A DNA stretch of 64,000 nt from Stenotrophomonas maltophilia (lineage in GTDB: Bacteria > Pseudomonadota > Gammaproteobacteria > Xanthomonadales > Xanthomonadaceae): positions 4,140,501 to 4,204,500 of the forward strand of contig NZ_NERD01000002.1 of assembly GCF_002799155.1 (NCBI RefSeq), read 5' to 3'. The translations under genes and the position numbers were made by a program. Below, one piece after another: positions 1 to 8,743 of this stretch. The stretch's first letter is position 1; each line of letters starts with the position of its first letter. Below the pieces are notes generated by a model, which saw only the letters and a list, made by a program, of their open reading frames with translations, ran no database searches and was not told where the DNA came from.

Positions 1-1
1 C

Positions 2-244
2 CCGCTGATCCCGGACTACCAGTGCCTGCAGGTGCGCGAAGTGAAGTTCGACGACAAGGGCCTGAAGCAGGGTGAGCCGGGCAAGTTCGAGAACTTCTAC
101 GGCAACATCGAGGGCTACACCCACGAAGACGGCGTGCGCAACGTGGTGCGCGTGAAGCGCTACGAAGTGAAGAACCCGCCGGCCGATGCGCCGTCGCAGG
201 CGTACGTGCTGGACATGGTGGTCGAGTCGGCCATCGAGAAGTGA
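2..244 (+). CDS. DUF4377 domain protein, C-terminal part (5' end outside window)
   Basis: The reading frame is open from the first bases, so only the last 80 or so residues are visible. The segment CLQVREVKFDD, then FENFYGNIEGYTHEDG and a late NPPADAPSQAY matches the DUF4377 pattern (Cys-Leu-Gln-Val-Arg, an I-E-G-Y turn, then P-P-A-D). This domain often sits at the C-terminus of META-domain lipoproteins. The next gene is also a META-type protein, so the two may be related envelope proteins. No function is known for DUF4377. Family assignment is from memory of the motif. A terminator-like hairpin follows the stop codon. Confidence 0.65.
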   Translation, partial: PLIPDYQCLQVREVKFDDKGLKQGEPGKFENFYGNIEGYTHEDGVRNVVRVKRYEVKNPPADAPSQAYVLDMVVESAIEK

Positions 245-245
245 T

Positions 246-388
246 GTAGAGCCGACGGTTAGTCGGCTGGCTCTTGAAGGGCGGCCGCGAGGTCGCCCTT
301 CTTCGTTGTGGGTAGAGCCGGCCGCTAGCCGGCTGCCCTGCGGAGCACTGCCAGCACACGGATGTTGCCGGCCAGCGGCCGGCACTAC
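246..388. repeat. Cluster of three SMAG (GTAG) hairpin repeats
   Basis: Three hairpins lie between the two META/DUF4377 genes. At 246-269 a GTAG foot precedes a GCCGAC/GTCGGC stem. At 312-335 GTAG precedes a GCCGGC/GCCGGC stem. At 364-388 a stem in the opposite orientation ends in CTAC. The second and third face each other, as in dimeric SMAG elements. A further stem at 276-301 (GAAGGGCG/CGCCCTTC followed by TTCG) may terminate the upstream gene. Confidence 0.75.
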
Positions 389-410
389 CCACATGCATCA
401 GGAGATCGGC

Positions 411-869
411 ATGAAGCACGTCCCCGCCCTCATCATTGCTGCGCTGCTGGCCATGTCTGCGGATGTGGCCGCTGCCAGCACGCCCAGCACCGATCAGCTC
501 GAGGCACACCGATGGCAACTGGCGCGCGCCACCAACGCGCAGGGCCGGCGCATCGATGCGTTGTTCGTCCGTGGCCGCCCGCCTTACACGCTGCGCTTCC
601 AGCCCGGTTACATGAGCCAGTTGAACCTGTGCAACCAGTCAAGCAGCACCTATCACCTGCAGGGCAACCGCCTGGTTCTGCAGGGCGGCATCATCACCAC
701 GGCCGCCTGCATCCGGGCCGAGGTGGCCGAACAGGAACGTGTCGCCGGCGCGGTGGTGAATGCGCGCGCAGAGATGACGCTTGCGCTGGATGCGCGTGGC
801 CGCCTGCTGCTGCGCAACGCACATGGCGATGTGCTGGAGTTCGCGCCGGTATCGGGTACGGACGAATGA
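411..869 (+). CDS. META domain protein, secreted (HslJ-like)
   Basis: 152 residues. The ATG at 411 is chosen because AGGAG lies a few bases upstream and the protein then starts with a clear Sec signal peptide (MKHVPALIIAALLAMSADVAAA). The mature part starts with LEAHRWQLARATNAQGRRID and carries the LNLCNQSSSTYHLQGNRLVL segment typical of META/HslJ domains, a small beta-barrel-like fold linked to heat and novobiocin resistance in E. coli. Two cysteines (CNQSS and TAACI) could form a disulfide. Its role here is inferred only from the family. A strong hairpin follows directly. Confidence 0.7.
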   Translation: MKHVPALIIAALLAMSADVAAASTPSTDQLEAHRWQLARATNAQGRRIDALFVRGRPPYTLRFQPGYMSQLNLCNQSSSTYHLQGNRLVLQGGIITTAACIRAEVAEQERVAGAVVNARAEMTLALDARGRLLLRNAHGDVLEFAPVSGTDE

Positions 870-898
870 AAAGGGCGGCCGAAAGGCCGCCCCTTTTC
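868..898. terminator. Bidirectional intrinsic terminator
   Basis: A GC-rich stem (GGGCGGCC, loop GAAA, GGCCGCCC) is flanked by AAAA on the left and TTTT on the right. It can serve the META gene on the plus strand and the PEBP gene on the minus strand. Confidence 0.8.
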
Positions 899-904
899 AT
901 GGTG

Positions 905-930
905 GGTAGAGCCGGCCGCTATGCAGGCTC
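905..930 (+). repeat. Partial SMAG repeat
   Basis: GTAGAGCCGGCCGCTATGCAGGCT has the GTAG foot and an AGCC/GGCT stem end, but the inner stem is eroded. It abuts the 3' end of the PEBP gene. Confidence 0.5.
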
Positions 931-1540
931 AGCCCAGCGCCGGGTTCAACGTGTAGGTGCCATGCAGCGCGGCTTCGGCCAGCACGTGGCCGTGCATGGC
1001 GCGGTAGGCGTCGGCAGCGGTGAAGCGTTCCGGCAGCTGCAGCGACGCTACGTCCAGCGCGAAGACGCGGAAGAAATAGCGGTGCAGGCGCTCGTCGTTG
1101 AACGGCGGATACGGGCCGTCATAGCCCAGGTAGTCACCGGCCATGTCCGGATTGCCTGCGAACCAACCGGTGAAGTCGTTCAGGCCCTGGCGGCTGCCGG
1201 CCGGGCCGGCCGGTGCGGACTTGCCCTTCACCACGAAGCCGTCGCTGCAGCTGCCTGCGGCGATCTCGTGCACCGAGGCCGGGATATCGGCCATCACCCA
1301 GTGCACGAAATCACAGCGCGGCTGGTCGCGCGGCACGCTCATGTCGGTGCGGCCGACTGTCTCCGGCACGGTGGGCACGTCTGGATCGACGCACACCAGC
1401 AGGAACGAACGGGTGCCCTCCGGCGCGCCGCTCCAGGCCAGGTGCGGATTGCGGTCCGGTGCGAAGCCCGCGGCATCGCCGGCGGCGAATTCGCGGTCGA
1501 TCGGTGCACCGTTGGTCAGGCTGTGGCTGCTCAGTTGCAT
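929..1540 (-). CDS. YbhB/YbcL-family (PEBP, Raf kinase inhibitor-like) protein
   Basis: 203 residues, no signal peptide. It shows the phosphatidylethanolamine-binding protein pattern: NPHLAWSGAPEGTRSF, then CVDPDVP, FVHWVMADIP, YDGPYPPFNDERLHRYFFRVFALD. The DPD and the GPxPP...HRYFF segments form the ligand pocket in the family. Bacterial members have no settled function. The start has GAGGA eight bases upstream on the minus strand. It lies 10 bp downstream of the sulfotransferase gene and is probably cotranscribed with it. Confidence 0.88.
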   Translation of the reverse strand: MQLSSHSLTNGAPIDREFAAGDAAGFAPDRNPHLAWSGAPEGTRSFLLVCVDPDVPTVPETVGRTDMSVPRDQPRCDFVHWVMADIPASVHEIAAGSCSDGFVVKGKSAPAGPAGSRQGLNDFTGWFAGNPDMAGDYLGYDGPYPPFNDERLHRYFFRVFALDVASLQLPERFTAADAYRAMHGHVLAEAALHGTYTLNPALG

Positions 1541-1550
1541 CGGCGTGTCC

Positions 1551-3620
1551 TCACTCTTCCGGGTAACCCAGGCGCACCGCGATCGGGGTGAGCTTGGCGA
1601 AGGCGGCGCTCATCACGTCGCGGTAGTTGCGCCAGTGGCCGGGCGGGAAGCGCGGCGCGCCCAGCTGCGCGGCCGGCGGCATCGGCCGCTCGAACAGGCG
1701 GCCCAGCAGTTCGGCCATCGCCTGCGGATCGTTGCCGATCTGGTCAATGCGCAGCAGCACCTGCGGATACAGATCGTCCTCGTGCAGGGCGGCGACCTGG
1801 GCCAGCGCGCGTGCCAGCCATTCGCTGGCTTCGGCCAGCGAGGTCATCGCCAGCGGTGCAGCCGCACCGTAGGCCACCCAGTCCAGCAGCATGTCGCGCG
1901 GATCACGCAGCACCACCAGCAGGCGGCCCTGCGGCAGCTGCGGGCGCAGCGCCCACAACAGCGCGTTGTCCCACCACAGCAGCCAGTCGATGACCGCGTC
2001 GTCCTGCACGCCCCGCGACGGCAGCTGTTCGCGCCAGCGCTGCACCAGCCGCTCCGGGGTCAGCACGCCGGAGGCGAGGTCCTGCAGCGTGTGGTAGTTC
2101 TGGAAGGCATCATCGGGTGCATTGGAGGTGTAGCGGTCGCTGCGCAGCACCGGGCTGGCGGCGGCCAGGGCGGTTGCCACGCGCTCCACGCCCGAACCCG
2201 GCGCCCCCCACAGGAAGATCGGCGCGGAAGTGGCATCGCCGTCGATCTCGCCCTTGTCCGGCCAGCTCGGCGGCGCCTTGGCCTGCGGCGGCAGCGGCAG
2301 GCGCTGCGAGGCCTGGTCGGCCTGCAGTGCCAGCCAGGTCTGCAGCGCGTCTTCGTGCTGCCCGGCGCGATCCTGGATCTCACCCAGCCAGGTGCGCAGG
2401 TCGGCGCGGTGGCCTTCCGGTGCCATGTCGATCAGCGCCTGCACGCGGGCGACCGCGGCGGCCGGATCGCGTTGCAGCAGGCCTTCGACCAGGCGGGTTT
2501 CGCCGCTCACGCGGCCCGGTTCGAGGCTGACGATGCGCTCGGCGATCGCTTCGGCCTGGGCGTGTTCGCCGACCATGTCGTGCAGGCGCAGGCGCGCTTC
2601 CAGCGCCGGCAGGTGGCCCGGCATCGCGTCCATCCAGCGCTCGACCGTGGCGGCGGCGGTGGCACTGCCGACCTCTTCCACCGCCAGGCGTGCCAGCCAC
2701 AGGTCATGCAGCTGCGGGTGCTGCTCCAGGGCGGCATCCAGGCGGGCGCGGGCCTCGTCTTCGCGGCCCAGGCGCTGCCAGGACATCAGCAGCAGCTGCA
2801 GCACGTCGCGGTCGTCAGGCAGCGACTCCAGCAACGGCAGCAGGTGCTCCAGCGCCTGCAGCGGCTGGCCGCTGCGCAGTGCCAGTTCGCCGGCCAGGCG
2901 GCGCATCGACGGCGTATCCAGGCCCTGCTGCTGCAGCGCGAGCTGCATCGCTTCGGCGGCAGCGTCCAGGTTGCCCTGGCGCATGGCCAGCTGCACCACC
3001 AGGCCATGCAACGAGGCTAGGGTGGGGTTCAGTTCCAGCACGCGGCGGAACGCCTGCTCGGCGAAGGCCAGCATGTTCTTGCCCAGGTAGGCGAAGCCCA
3101 GTGCGTAGAGCACGCGAATGTCGTTGGGCTGGGCCTGGTTGGCAGCCGACAGCAGCGTCAGCGCGCGATCGGGATCATCGCGGCGCAGCGCGATCATGCC
3201 GTCGATGGTCAGCAGTTCCGGGTGGTCCGGTTCGACACGCGAGGCCAGGGTGGACAGGCGCTGCGCTTCATCGAAATCGTTGCGGCCGATCGCCAGGTGG
3301 GCCTGCATCAGGTAGGCGGCGAATGCGTTCGGGTCCAGCCCGGTGGTGCGCGTCAGTGCTTCGCCGGCGCCGTCGAACTGGCGCAGGGCCAGCAGCAGGC
3401 CGGCGTGCTGCAGGTGCAGCTGGGCATTGTCCGGGGCCAGCTGCAGCGCCTGCTGCAGGGCCTGCATCGCGTCCTCGGCGTTGCCCTGCTGCTGCAGCGC
3501 AAGCGCCAGCCAGCGGTGGGCCTCGGCCTGGCCGGGTTCATCACGGGTCCACGCCTGGGCCAGCTGCACGGCCTGGTCGGCCTCGTTCTGGCGCAACGCT
3601 TGGATGATCTGGTCTTGCAT
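1551..3620 (-). CDS. TPR-repeat protein with C-terminal sulfotransferase-like domain
   Basis: About 689 residues. The first two thirds are tandem tetratricopeptide repeats (recurring A-x-RWL-LAL, A-L-x-A-x-x-L-x-P patterns, for example EAHRWLALALQQQGNAEDAM). From about residue 465 a sulfotransferase-type domain begins with a P-loop-like LWGAPGSGVERVATAL (5'-phosphosulfate binding in the family) and later LLVVLRDPRDMLLD, the usual 3'-phosphate binding segment. It may sulfate, or be a degenerate relative that binds, a protein partner held by the TPRs. An in-frame TTG lies seven codons upstream; the ATG at 3620 is preferred although the ribosome site is weak. The substrate is unknown. Confidence 0.8.
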   Translation of the reverse strand: MQDQIIQALRQNEADQAVQLAQAWTRDEPGQAEAHRWLALALQQQGNAEDAMQALQQALQLAPDNAQLHLQHAGLLLALRQFDGAGEALTRTTGLDPNAFAAYLMQAHLAIGRNDFDEAQRLSTLASRVEPDHPELLTIDGMIALRRDDPDRALTLLSAANQAQPNDIRVLYALGFAYLGKNMLAFAEQAFRRVLELNPTLASLHGLVVQLAMRQGNLDAAAEAMQLALQQQGLDTPSMRRLAGELALRSGQPLQALEHLLPLLESLPDDRDVLQLLLMSWQRLGREDEARARLDAALEQHPQLHDLWLARLAVEEVGSATAAATVERWMDAMPGHLPALEARLRLHDMVGEHAQAEAIAERIVSLEPGRVSGETRLVEGLLQRDPAAAVARVQALIDMAPEGHRADLRTWLGEIQDRAGQHEDALQTWLALQADQASQRLPLPPQAKAPPSWPDKGEIDGDATSAPIFLWGAPGSGVERVATALAAASPVLRSDRYTSNAPDDAFQNYHTLQDLASGVLTPERLVQRWREQLPSRGVQDDAVIDWLLWWDNALLWALRPQLPQGRLLVVLRDPRDMLLDWVAYGAAAPLAMTSLAEASEWLARALAQVAALHEDDLYPQVLLRIDQIGNDPQAMAELLGRLFERPMPPAAQLGAPRFPPGHWRNYRDVMSAAFAKLTPIAVRLGYPEE

Positions 3621-3676
3621 GGCGGTCCGGTTCAAGGGCAAACCCGCATTGTAGCGGCCTGCGCGCCCGTGCCGGT

Positions 3677-4711
3677 TCAGCCTTGCAGCACGCGCTGCAG
3701 GCGCTGCGCCACCCAGCGCTCGGAGAAGCCGTCGCCGCGCCAGTTTTCCAGGAAGCCGCAGTGGCCACCCCAGCAGGCGGTTTCCAGGTGCGCCTGGCGC
3801 GGCAGCTGCCAGTCGCTGAAGGTCGCATAGGGAATCACCGGGTCGTCCTGCGCCATCAGGATGTCGGCCGGCACCTGCAGCGTGGACAGGCGATCGCCGG
3901 CAATCGAGTAGCCATCGAAATAGGCCTGCAACGAGCCGAAGCTGGTGTGGCGCTCGACCAGCCAGGCGGTCAACGCGCGGATGTCCAGCTTCAGCACGCG
4001 GTCGTCGCAGTCGCTCAGCTCAGGGAACAGGTCGCGCTTGCGCCGCAGCGAACCGGCCCACTTGCGGCGGAAGTACCAGTCGTACATCGCCGGGCCGTTC
4101 TCGATGCTTTCCATGGTCAGCGCCGGGTCCAGCACCGGGCATACCGAGGCCACGCGCAGCAGCGGCACGCCGGCGGCCGGCGCGCGCAGGGCCAGGCGCA
4201 GCACGAAGTTGCCGCCCAGCGAATAACCGGCCGCCACCAGCGGTAGCTGCGGCCAGCGCTGGGCGATATCGCCGGCGGCATGCACCACTTCGTCGATCAG
4301 GTTGGAGTGGAAGATGCCGGGGTTGAGATGATGGGTATTGCCGTGGTCGCGGAAATTCAGCCGCACCACGTCGAAGCCCTGTTCGAGCATGCGCGCGGCC
4401 GCCATGCGCATGTAGCTGGATTCGGCGCTGCCTTCCCAGCCGTGCAGCAGCAGGGCCATGCCCTTGGGCTCGCGGCCTTCGACGCGGCTGTGCCAGCCCT
4501 GCAGGCGCACGCCATCGCCACCGTCGAGGATCAGTTCTTCGCTGATCGCGCCGGTCGCGGCCAGCAGCAGCAGGCCGCGCTGCAGGCGCATGCGGCTGGA
4601 GCTGAGCATCGATTGCAGGTGCGGATTGCGCAGCCAGCGCGGCGGCTGGTAGTCAGCCGCATGCAGCGTCGGCGTGCCGGCGTCCAGGACGGGTGGCGGG
4701 ATCAGGGCCAC
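3677..4711 (-). CDS. YheT-family alpha/beta hydrolase
   Basis: 344 residues with a GTG start preceded by GAGG. It has the UPF0017/YheT layout: PPRWLRNPHLQSM near the N-terminus, an oxyanion-type LLLHGWEGS, the nucleophile elbow GYSLGGN (Ser), DDPVIPY carrying the acid residue, and a late GGHCGFLE with the catalytic His. The family includes esterases of unsettled substrate. It starts 7 bp after the acyltransferase gene, so the two are likely one transcript. Confidence 0.85.
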   Translation of the reverse strand: MALIPPPVLDAGTPTLHAADYQPPRWLRNPHLQSMLSSSRMRLQRGLLLLAATGAISEELILDGGDGVRLQGWHSRVEGREPKGMALLLHGWEGSAESSYMRMAAARMLEQGFDVVRLNFRDHGNTHHLNPGIFHSNLIDEVVHAAGDIAQRWPQLPLVAAGYSLGGNFVLRLALRAPAAGVPLLRVASVCPVLDPALTMESIENGPAMYDWYFRRKWAGSLRRKRDLFPELSDCDDRVLKLDIRALTAWLVERHTSFGSLQAYFDGYSIAGDRLSTLQVPADILMAQDDPVIPYATFSDWQLPRQAHLETACWGGHCGFLENWRGDGFSERWVAQRLQRVLQG

Positions 4712-4718
4712 CGCAGCC

Positions 4719-5537
4719 TCACTGCGTGCTCATGGCCGCCACGATGCGCGCGCGCGAAGTCTCCGCGATGCGCCGACGGCCCTCCAGATCCTGCGCACCG
4801 ATCGGTGCCAGGAAGTGCACTTCCGCACGCCGCGCCGGCTCACCGAGCAGGCGCAGGAAATTGGCGAAGAAACTCTCGCCGGGGCCGAACGCGACAATGG
4901 TCTGCGCATCGCCCTTGGCGCCGTAAACCAGTGCCACCGGCTGCACCGGCACGCCGGTTTCAACTGCGGCCTGGAAGATGCGGGCATGGAACGGGCCGAC
5001 TTCGTGGCCGCCGCGGGTACGCCCTTCCGGGAACACGCCCACCGCCTTGCCTTCACGCAGGCGATCGGACATCACCTGCATCACGCCACCGAGCGATTCG
5101 GTGTTGCCGCGCTGGTGGAAGATGGTCTGGCCACGCGCGGCCAGCCACCCGACCAGCGGCCAGCTGGCGATCTCGCGCTTGGCGACGAAGCCCATCATGC
5201 GCTGGCTGTGCAGGATGCAGATGTCGACCCAGCTGACGTGGTTGGCGACGAACAGCACGGCACCGGGCAACGGCGTGCCGATCTGCACCAGGCGGAAGCC
5301 GAAGATCCACATCAACCCGCCCTGCCACCAGTTCACCACTTTGGCACCGAAGGTCGCTTCGCCCACGCGCAGTTCGCCCCACGGCCGAAGCATGCCGATC
5401 AGGATGAGCGGCAGGAACACGACGATGTGGACCAACAGCAGCGGTACGCGGTACAGGTAACGGCACACACGCGCCACGCCGCCGCGGGGGGCCGGAGTGG
5501 GGGAAGTCATCCGCGCACGATACCGGAGGGCCGTCAT
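4719..5537 (-). CDS. 1-acyl-sn-glycerol-3-phosphate acyltransferase (PlsC-type)
   Basis: About 272 residues. An N-terminal membrane segment (LLLVHIVVFLPLILIGML) is followed by the acyltransferase motif NHVSWVD (H-x4-D) and by FPEGRTRGG, the phosphate-binding motif. This supports transfer of acyl groups to lysophosphatidic acid or a related lipid at the inner membrane. An alternative ATG at 5510 (MTSPTPAP) is equally possible; neither start has a convincing ribosome site. A separate plsB lies at 57164-59800, so both acylation steps are represented in the window. Confidence 0.88.
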   Translation of the reverse strand: MTALRYRARMTSPTPAPRGGVARVCRYLYRVPLLLVHIVVFLPLILIGMLRPWGELRVGEATFGAKVVNWWQGGLMWIFGFRLVQIGTPLPGAVLFVANHVSWVDICILHSQRMMGFVAKREIASWPLVGWLAARGQTIFHQRGNTESLGGVMQVMSDRLREGKAVGVFPEGRTRGGHEVGPFHARIFQAAVETGVPVQPVALVYGAKGDAQTIVAFGPGESFFANFLRLLGEPARRAEVHFLAPIGAQDLEGRRRIAETSRARIVAAMSTQ

Positions 5538-5628
5538 CGCTGCCAGCCGATTTAGGCCATAACTGCCATTGACCGGGGCAATCGGCAGGGAACGCTGGGT
5601 TCCGCTGCCGTCACCGGCCGTCCAGGGC

Positions 5629-6063
5629 TCAGCCGTGGCCGGCCGCCACCACCGCCAGGGTCAGCCGCGAGATGCATACCAGCCGGCCCTGCTCATCCTC
5701 GATGCGGATCTCCCACAGCTGGGTGCTGCGGCCCACGTGCAGCGCGCGGGCGGTGCCGGTGACCGTGCCCGAGCGCACCGCACGCACATGGTTGGCGTTG
5801 ATTTCCAGGCCCACGCAGATCTGCTTGGCCGCATCCACGCACAGGTTGCCGGCGCTGCTGCCCAGGGTCTCGGCCAGCACCACCGACGCGCCGCCGTGCA
5901 GGATGCCGTAGGGCTGGCGGGTGCGCTCGTCCACCGGCATGGTGGCCTGCAGCCAGTCGTCACCGGCCGCGCTGAAGACAATGCCCAACGACGCGATCGC
6001 GGTGTTGCGGCTGAGCGTGTTGAGCTGCTCGAGGGAAACGGCTTCGCGGAACACCTGGGTCAT
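5629..6063 (-). CDS. PaaI/YdiI-like hotdog-fold thioesterase
   Basis: 144 residues. The hotdog thioesterase signature is clear: PYGILHGGASVVLAETLGS, with Gly-Ile-Leu-His-Gly-Gly and the downstream Glu of the active site, and a C-terminal LCVxxxxxxVGLEINANHVRAVRSG strand region. It resembles YdiI/EntH proteins that hydrolyse aromatic or fatty acyl-CoA thioesters. The natural substrate cannot be told from sequence. It starts 10 bp after the phospholipase D gene, with GAAGG upstream. Confidence 0.88.
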   Translation of the reverse strand: MTQVFREAVSLEQLNTLSRNTAIASLGIVFSAAGDDWLQATMPVDERTRQPYGILHGGASVVLAETLGSSAGNLCVDAAKQICVGLEINANHVRAVRSGTVTGTARALHVGRSTQLWEIRIEDEQGRLVCISRLTLAVVAAGHG

Positions 6064-6073
6064 GCGGGCACCT

Positions 6074-8125
6074 TCAGAGGATGGGAACGAGGCCGGCGCC
6101 GAATGCGGTCAGCATGCGGACCAGCAGCCACTTCGGGCCGACATTGACCTCGGGGAAGTCGCCCACGGCGACATAGCAGCGGTGGAAGCCCGGGTCCTGT
6201 CGCGGCAATGGCTGCGGGCAGTCCGGGCCGGGCTTGAATTCGTAGTCGGTGGCATAGCGCCACGGCCAGAAGTCGAGGATCGGCAGTGCTTCGGAGGCTT
6301 TGCCGACGCTGTAGTTGAGCCCGGAAAGCACCGGCGGCTTGGCCCGCGGCGCCACCGTCCACGAGTTCTGCGGATGGATATCGCGCAGGATGCTCTCGGC
6401 CAGCTGCTCGGCGAAGGCCGGGTCATCGATGATCACCGCGCCTTCGGTGTTGTAGTTCTCGCTGCGCGGATCGAAGTTGTGGGTGCCGACCACGCCGATG
6501 CGGCGATCGACCACCAGCGACTTGGCGTGCAGGCCCATACGGGCGCCCTTGCGGGTGACCGGCAACGGCTTGTTGACCGCCTTGCTGCCCAGGAACGACG
6601 GTCGTGTCTCGGTGCGCAGCAGGCGCGTTTCCACCTCGCTGCCGGCGGCGCGGCGGCGCTCGCGCGCGTTCTGGTAGGCGCTGCCGGTGCGCGGATGATT
6701 CACCGGACCCTGCCTGCCGGTGGGCGCAGGGTGCTCATCGCGGCTGTCGCCGGCATTGCTGCCTGCAGCGCTGCCGCCGATCAACGGATTGCGCCCGCTG
6801 TCATCCTCGCCTTCGGGCGCAGCGATCGGGTCGGGCAGCAGGTTGCGGTAATCGACCGGTGCATCCAGCGGGAACGGCTTGTATTCGAAGATGTTGAAGC
6901 CCAGTTCGCGCATGTTGCGCCGCTTGTACTTGTACGACAGCGCATAGACGATCGGGTTGTCGGTGGCCGCCAGGCTGTTGCTGGATACCACCACGCGCGG
7001 CGGCTGCGGGCGCTCGCGCAGTGCTCGGAACAGCTTCTGCGCCGGCTTGGACAACACCAGGTACGGGGTCTGCAGGATCACTTCCTTCTGCGCGCCGGCG
7101 ATCAGCGCATCCAGCTGCGGCTCGGTCACGTGCTGGCCTGCCAGCGGCGCATCGGCCTTCTCGCGCCGGTGCTTGCGTGGCAGGTCGGCCACATAGCGCA
7201 CCGAGGCCACCGGCAACGCGGTATCGACGAAGGAACGGCTGACGAAGTCCATGTCGTTGGCTTCGGCACTGACCCGCTGCACCCGCTCGGGGCGGCGGAA
7301 GCTGGCCGGCGGCAGGGTCGGCACGCCCTCGCGCAGCAGGGTGCGGCCGACATCGTTCAGGCGCTCGGCCGGCACGCTGCGCTTGGCGCGCCAGAAGGCA
7401 TCGAAGTTGGCGGCCATCGCCCGCGCCTCCGGGCCGGCGATCAGCACGTCGCGGTCGCGGAAGTTGTACTCGCGATCCCAGTCGTAATAGTCATCCTGGT
7501 AGTTGCGGCCGCCGACCACGCCGATCGCATCGTCGATCACCAGCAGCTTGTTGTGCATGCGCTGGTTGAAGCGGCGGAAGCAGCACAGCACGCTGCCGGC
7601 ATAGTCGAAGTAGTTCAGCCGGGCCTTGCCGAAGGTCGGGTTGTAGACCCGCAGCTGGAAGTTCTGGTGCGCGCCGGACAACGCGCCGAGGATCTGCAGG
7701 TCGGAGATCGCCGAGAGCTGGTCGATCAGCACCCGCACCTTCACCCCGCGCCGCGAGGCGGCCAGCAGCTCGTCGATGACCAGCCGCGCACTGTCGTCCT
7801 TGTCGAAGATGTAGGTCTGCAGATCGATGCTGCGGGTCGCGCTGCGCAGCAGGTTCAGGCGCGCCACCAGGGCGCCCTCGCCCTCGTCGAGCAGGGTGGC
7901 GTAGTGGCGCGGCTGTTCCGGGGTGGATTCGGTGAACGCCCGCCCGGCCAGCGCACGCAGGGGAGAGTCCTGCGCACAGCGATCGGCACGCTGGCAGTCG
8001 ACGTCGGTCGAGCGCGCCTGCACGGCGATTGCTTCGGCGCGATCGCGCTCGGCATGCGAGAGCGATGCACAACCACTGCCCAGCAACACGGTTGCCAGCG
8101 CCAGTACACGCAGCAGGAGGTTCAC
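6074..8125 (-). CDS. Phospholipase D-family lipoprotein (cardiolipin synthase-like)
   Basis: 683 residues. A lipobox (LLGSGCAS, lipidated Cys about 19) predicts an outer membrane or periplasmic lipoprotein. Two HKD motifs are present: HNKLLVID near His191 followed by GGRNYQDDYYD, and HAKSLVVD near His533 followed by THNFDPRSENYNTEG. Both halves are therefore catalytically complete. A low-complexity insert around residues 440-500 (DSGRNPLIGGSAAGSN) separates them. Candidate activities are phosphatidyl transfer or phospholipid hydrolysis. It overlaps the YceI gene by 4 bases (ATGA), so the two are coupled. Confidence 0.9.
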   Translation of the reverse strand: MNLLLRVLALATVLLGSGCASLSHAERDRAEAIAVQARSTDVDCQRADRCAQDSPLRALAGRAFTESTPEQPRHYATLLDEGEGALVARLNLLRSATRSIDLQTYIFDKDDSARLVIDELLAASRRGVKVRVLIDQLSAISDLQILGALSGAHQNFQLRVYNPTFGKARLNYFDYAGSVLCCFRRFNQRMHNKLLVIDDAIGVVGGRNYQDDYYDWDREYNFRDRDVLIAGPEARAMAANFDAFWRAKRSVPAERLNDVGRTLLREGVPTLPPASFRRPERVQRVSAEANDMDFVSRSFVDTALPVASVRYVADLPRKHRREKADAPLAGQHVTEPQLDALIAGAQKEVILQTPYLVLSKPAQKLFRALRERPQPPRVVVSSNSLAATDNPIVYALSYKYKRRNMRELGFNIFEYKPFPLDAPVDYRNLLPDPIAAPEGEDDSGRNPLIGGSAAGSNAGDSRDEHPAPTGRQGPVNHPRTGSAYQNARERRRAAGSEVETRLLRTETRPSFLGSKAVNKPLPVTRKGARMGLHAKSLVVDRRIGVVGTHNFDPRSENYNTEGAVIIDDPAFAEQLAESILRDIHPQNSWTVAPRAKPPVLSGLNYSVGKASEALPILDFWPWRYATDYEFKPGPDCPQPLPRQDPGFHRCYVAVGDFPEVNVGPKWLLVRMLTAFGAGLVPIL

Positions 8126-8739
8126 GGTTTCGGCGCCTCGCTCAGGCGCGCACGCAATACGAAAGTCACTCGGTCACTCAAGGCAAGCTGCCAGCTGTCC
8201 ATTCCATACCGGCCTCGCTGAACGGTACCGCGGCTGACGACATCGCAATCATAGCCGGGTCGGTCGCACTCCGCTTTCTCGACCCGCAGCGACTCGGGGT
8301 GGCTGACGCCGCGTAGGGTCAGCCGGCCATTGATGTCGCCGCCCTGTTCCACGGTCTCCGGCCAGTACGGCAGCGAGTCGAACTCGACCACCGGATGGCG
8401 CCCGGCATCGAAGAACTCCTCGCCACGCATCCAGCCGGTATAGCGCGCCTTGCCGGGGATCTCCACCGAACGGGTGAACATCTTCAGGTGCACCTGGTGG
8501 CGGCCATCGGACAGGATCTCGATACGCCCCTCGAAGTGCGGGAACACGCCTTCGATGCGCTGGCCGAAGCGGGTGCGCACCTCGAAGCCGATCCGAGAGC
8601 GCTGGGTATCCAGGCGGAGTACCCGTGGCGCCTCGGCGGACACGGGCGGCAACGGGGTCGGTGGGGGCGCCGCGGCCCAGGCCGGGCCGAGCGCCAGCAA
8701 CGCGGGCAGCAGGAAGCGGCTGCGCCGCGCCAGGCTCAT
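8122..8739 (-). CDS. YceI-family periplasmic lipid-binding protein
   Basis: 205 residues with a Sec signal peptide (RRSRFLLPALLALGPAWAAA). The mature part fits YceI: LRLDTQRSRIGFEVRTRFG, then FFDAGRHPVVEFDSLPYWP and LTLRGVSHPESL. The YceI barrel binds isoprenoid or fatty acyl chains. Its coupling to a phospholipase D lipoprotein suggests shared work on envelope lipids, which is inference. Four cysteine-containing positions (ECDRPGYDCD) could form a disulfide. Confidence 0.85.
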   Translation of the reverse strand: MSLARRSRFLLPALLALGPAWAAAPPPTPLPPVSAEAPRVLRLDTQRSRIGFEVRTRFGQRIEGVFPHFEGRIEILSDGRHQVHLKMFTRSVEIPGKARYTGWMRGEEFFDAGRHPVVEFDSLPYWPETVEQGGDINGRLTLRGVSHPESLRVEKAECDRPGYDCDVVSRGTVQRGRYGMDSWQLALSDRVTFVLRARLSEAPKP

Positions 8740-8743
8740 CGGA

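Noticed and set aside
1143-3020. 625-codon plus-strand frame across the sulfotransferase gene
   Set aside because: Arg/Gln/Ala-rich translation with no motif, opposite a convincing TPR protein.
5921-8221. 766-codon plus-strand frame opposite the phospholipase D gene
   Set aside because: Composition is typical of antisense frames; the minus strand has two intact HKD motifs.
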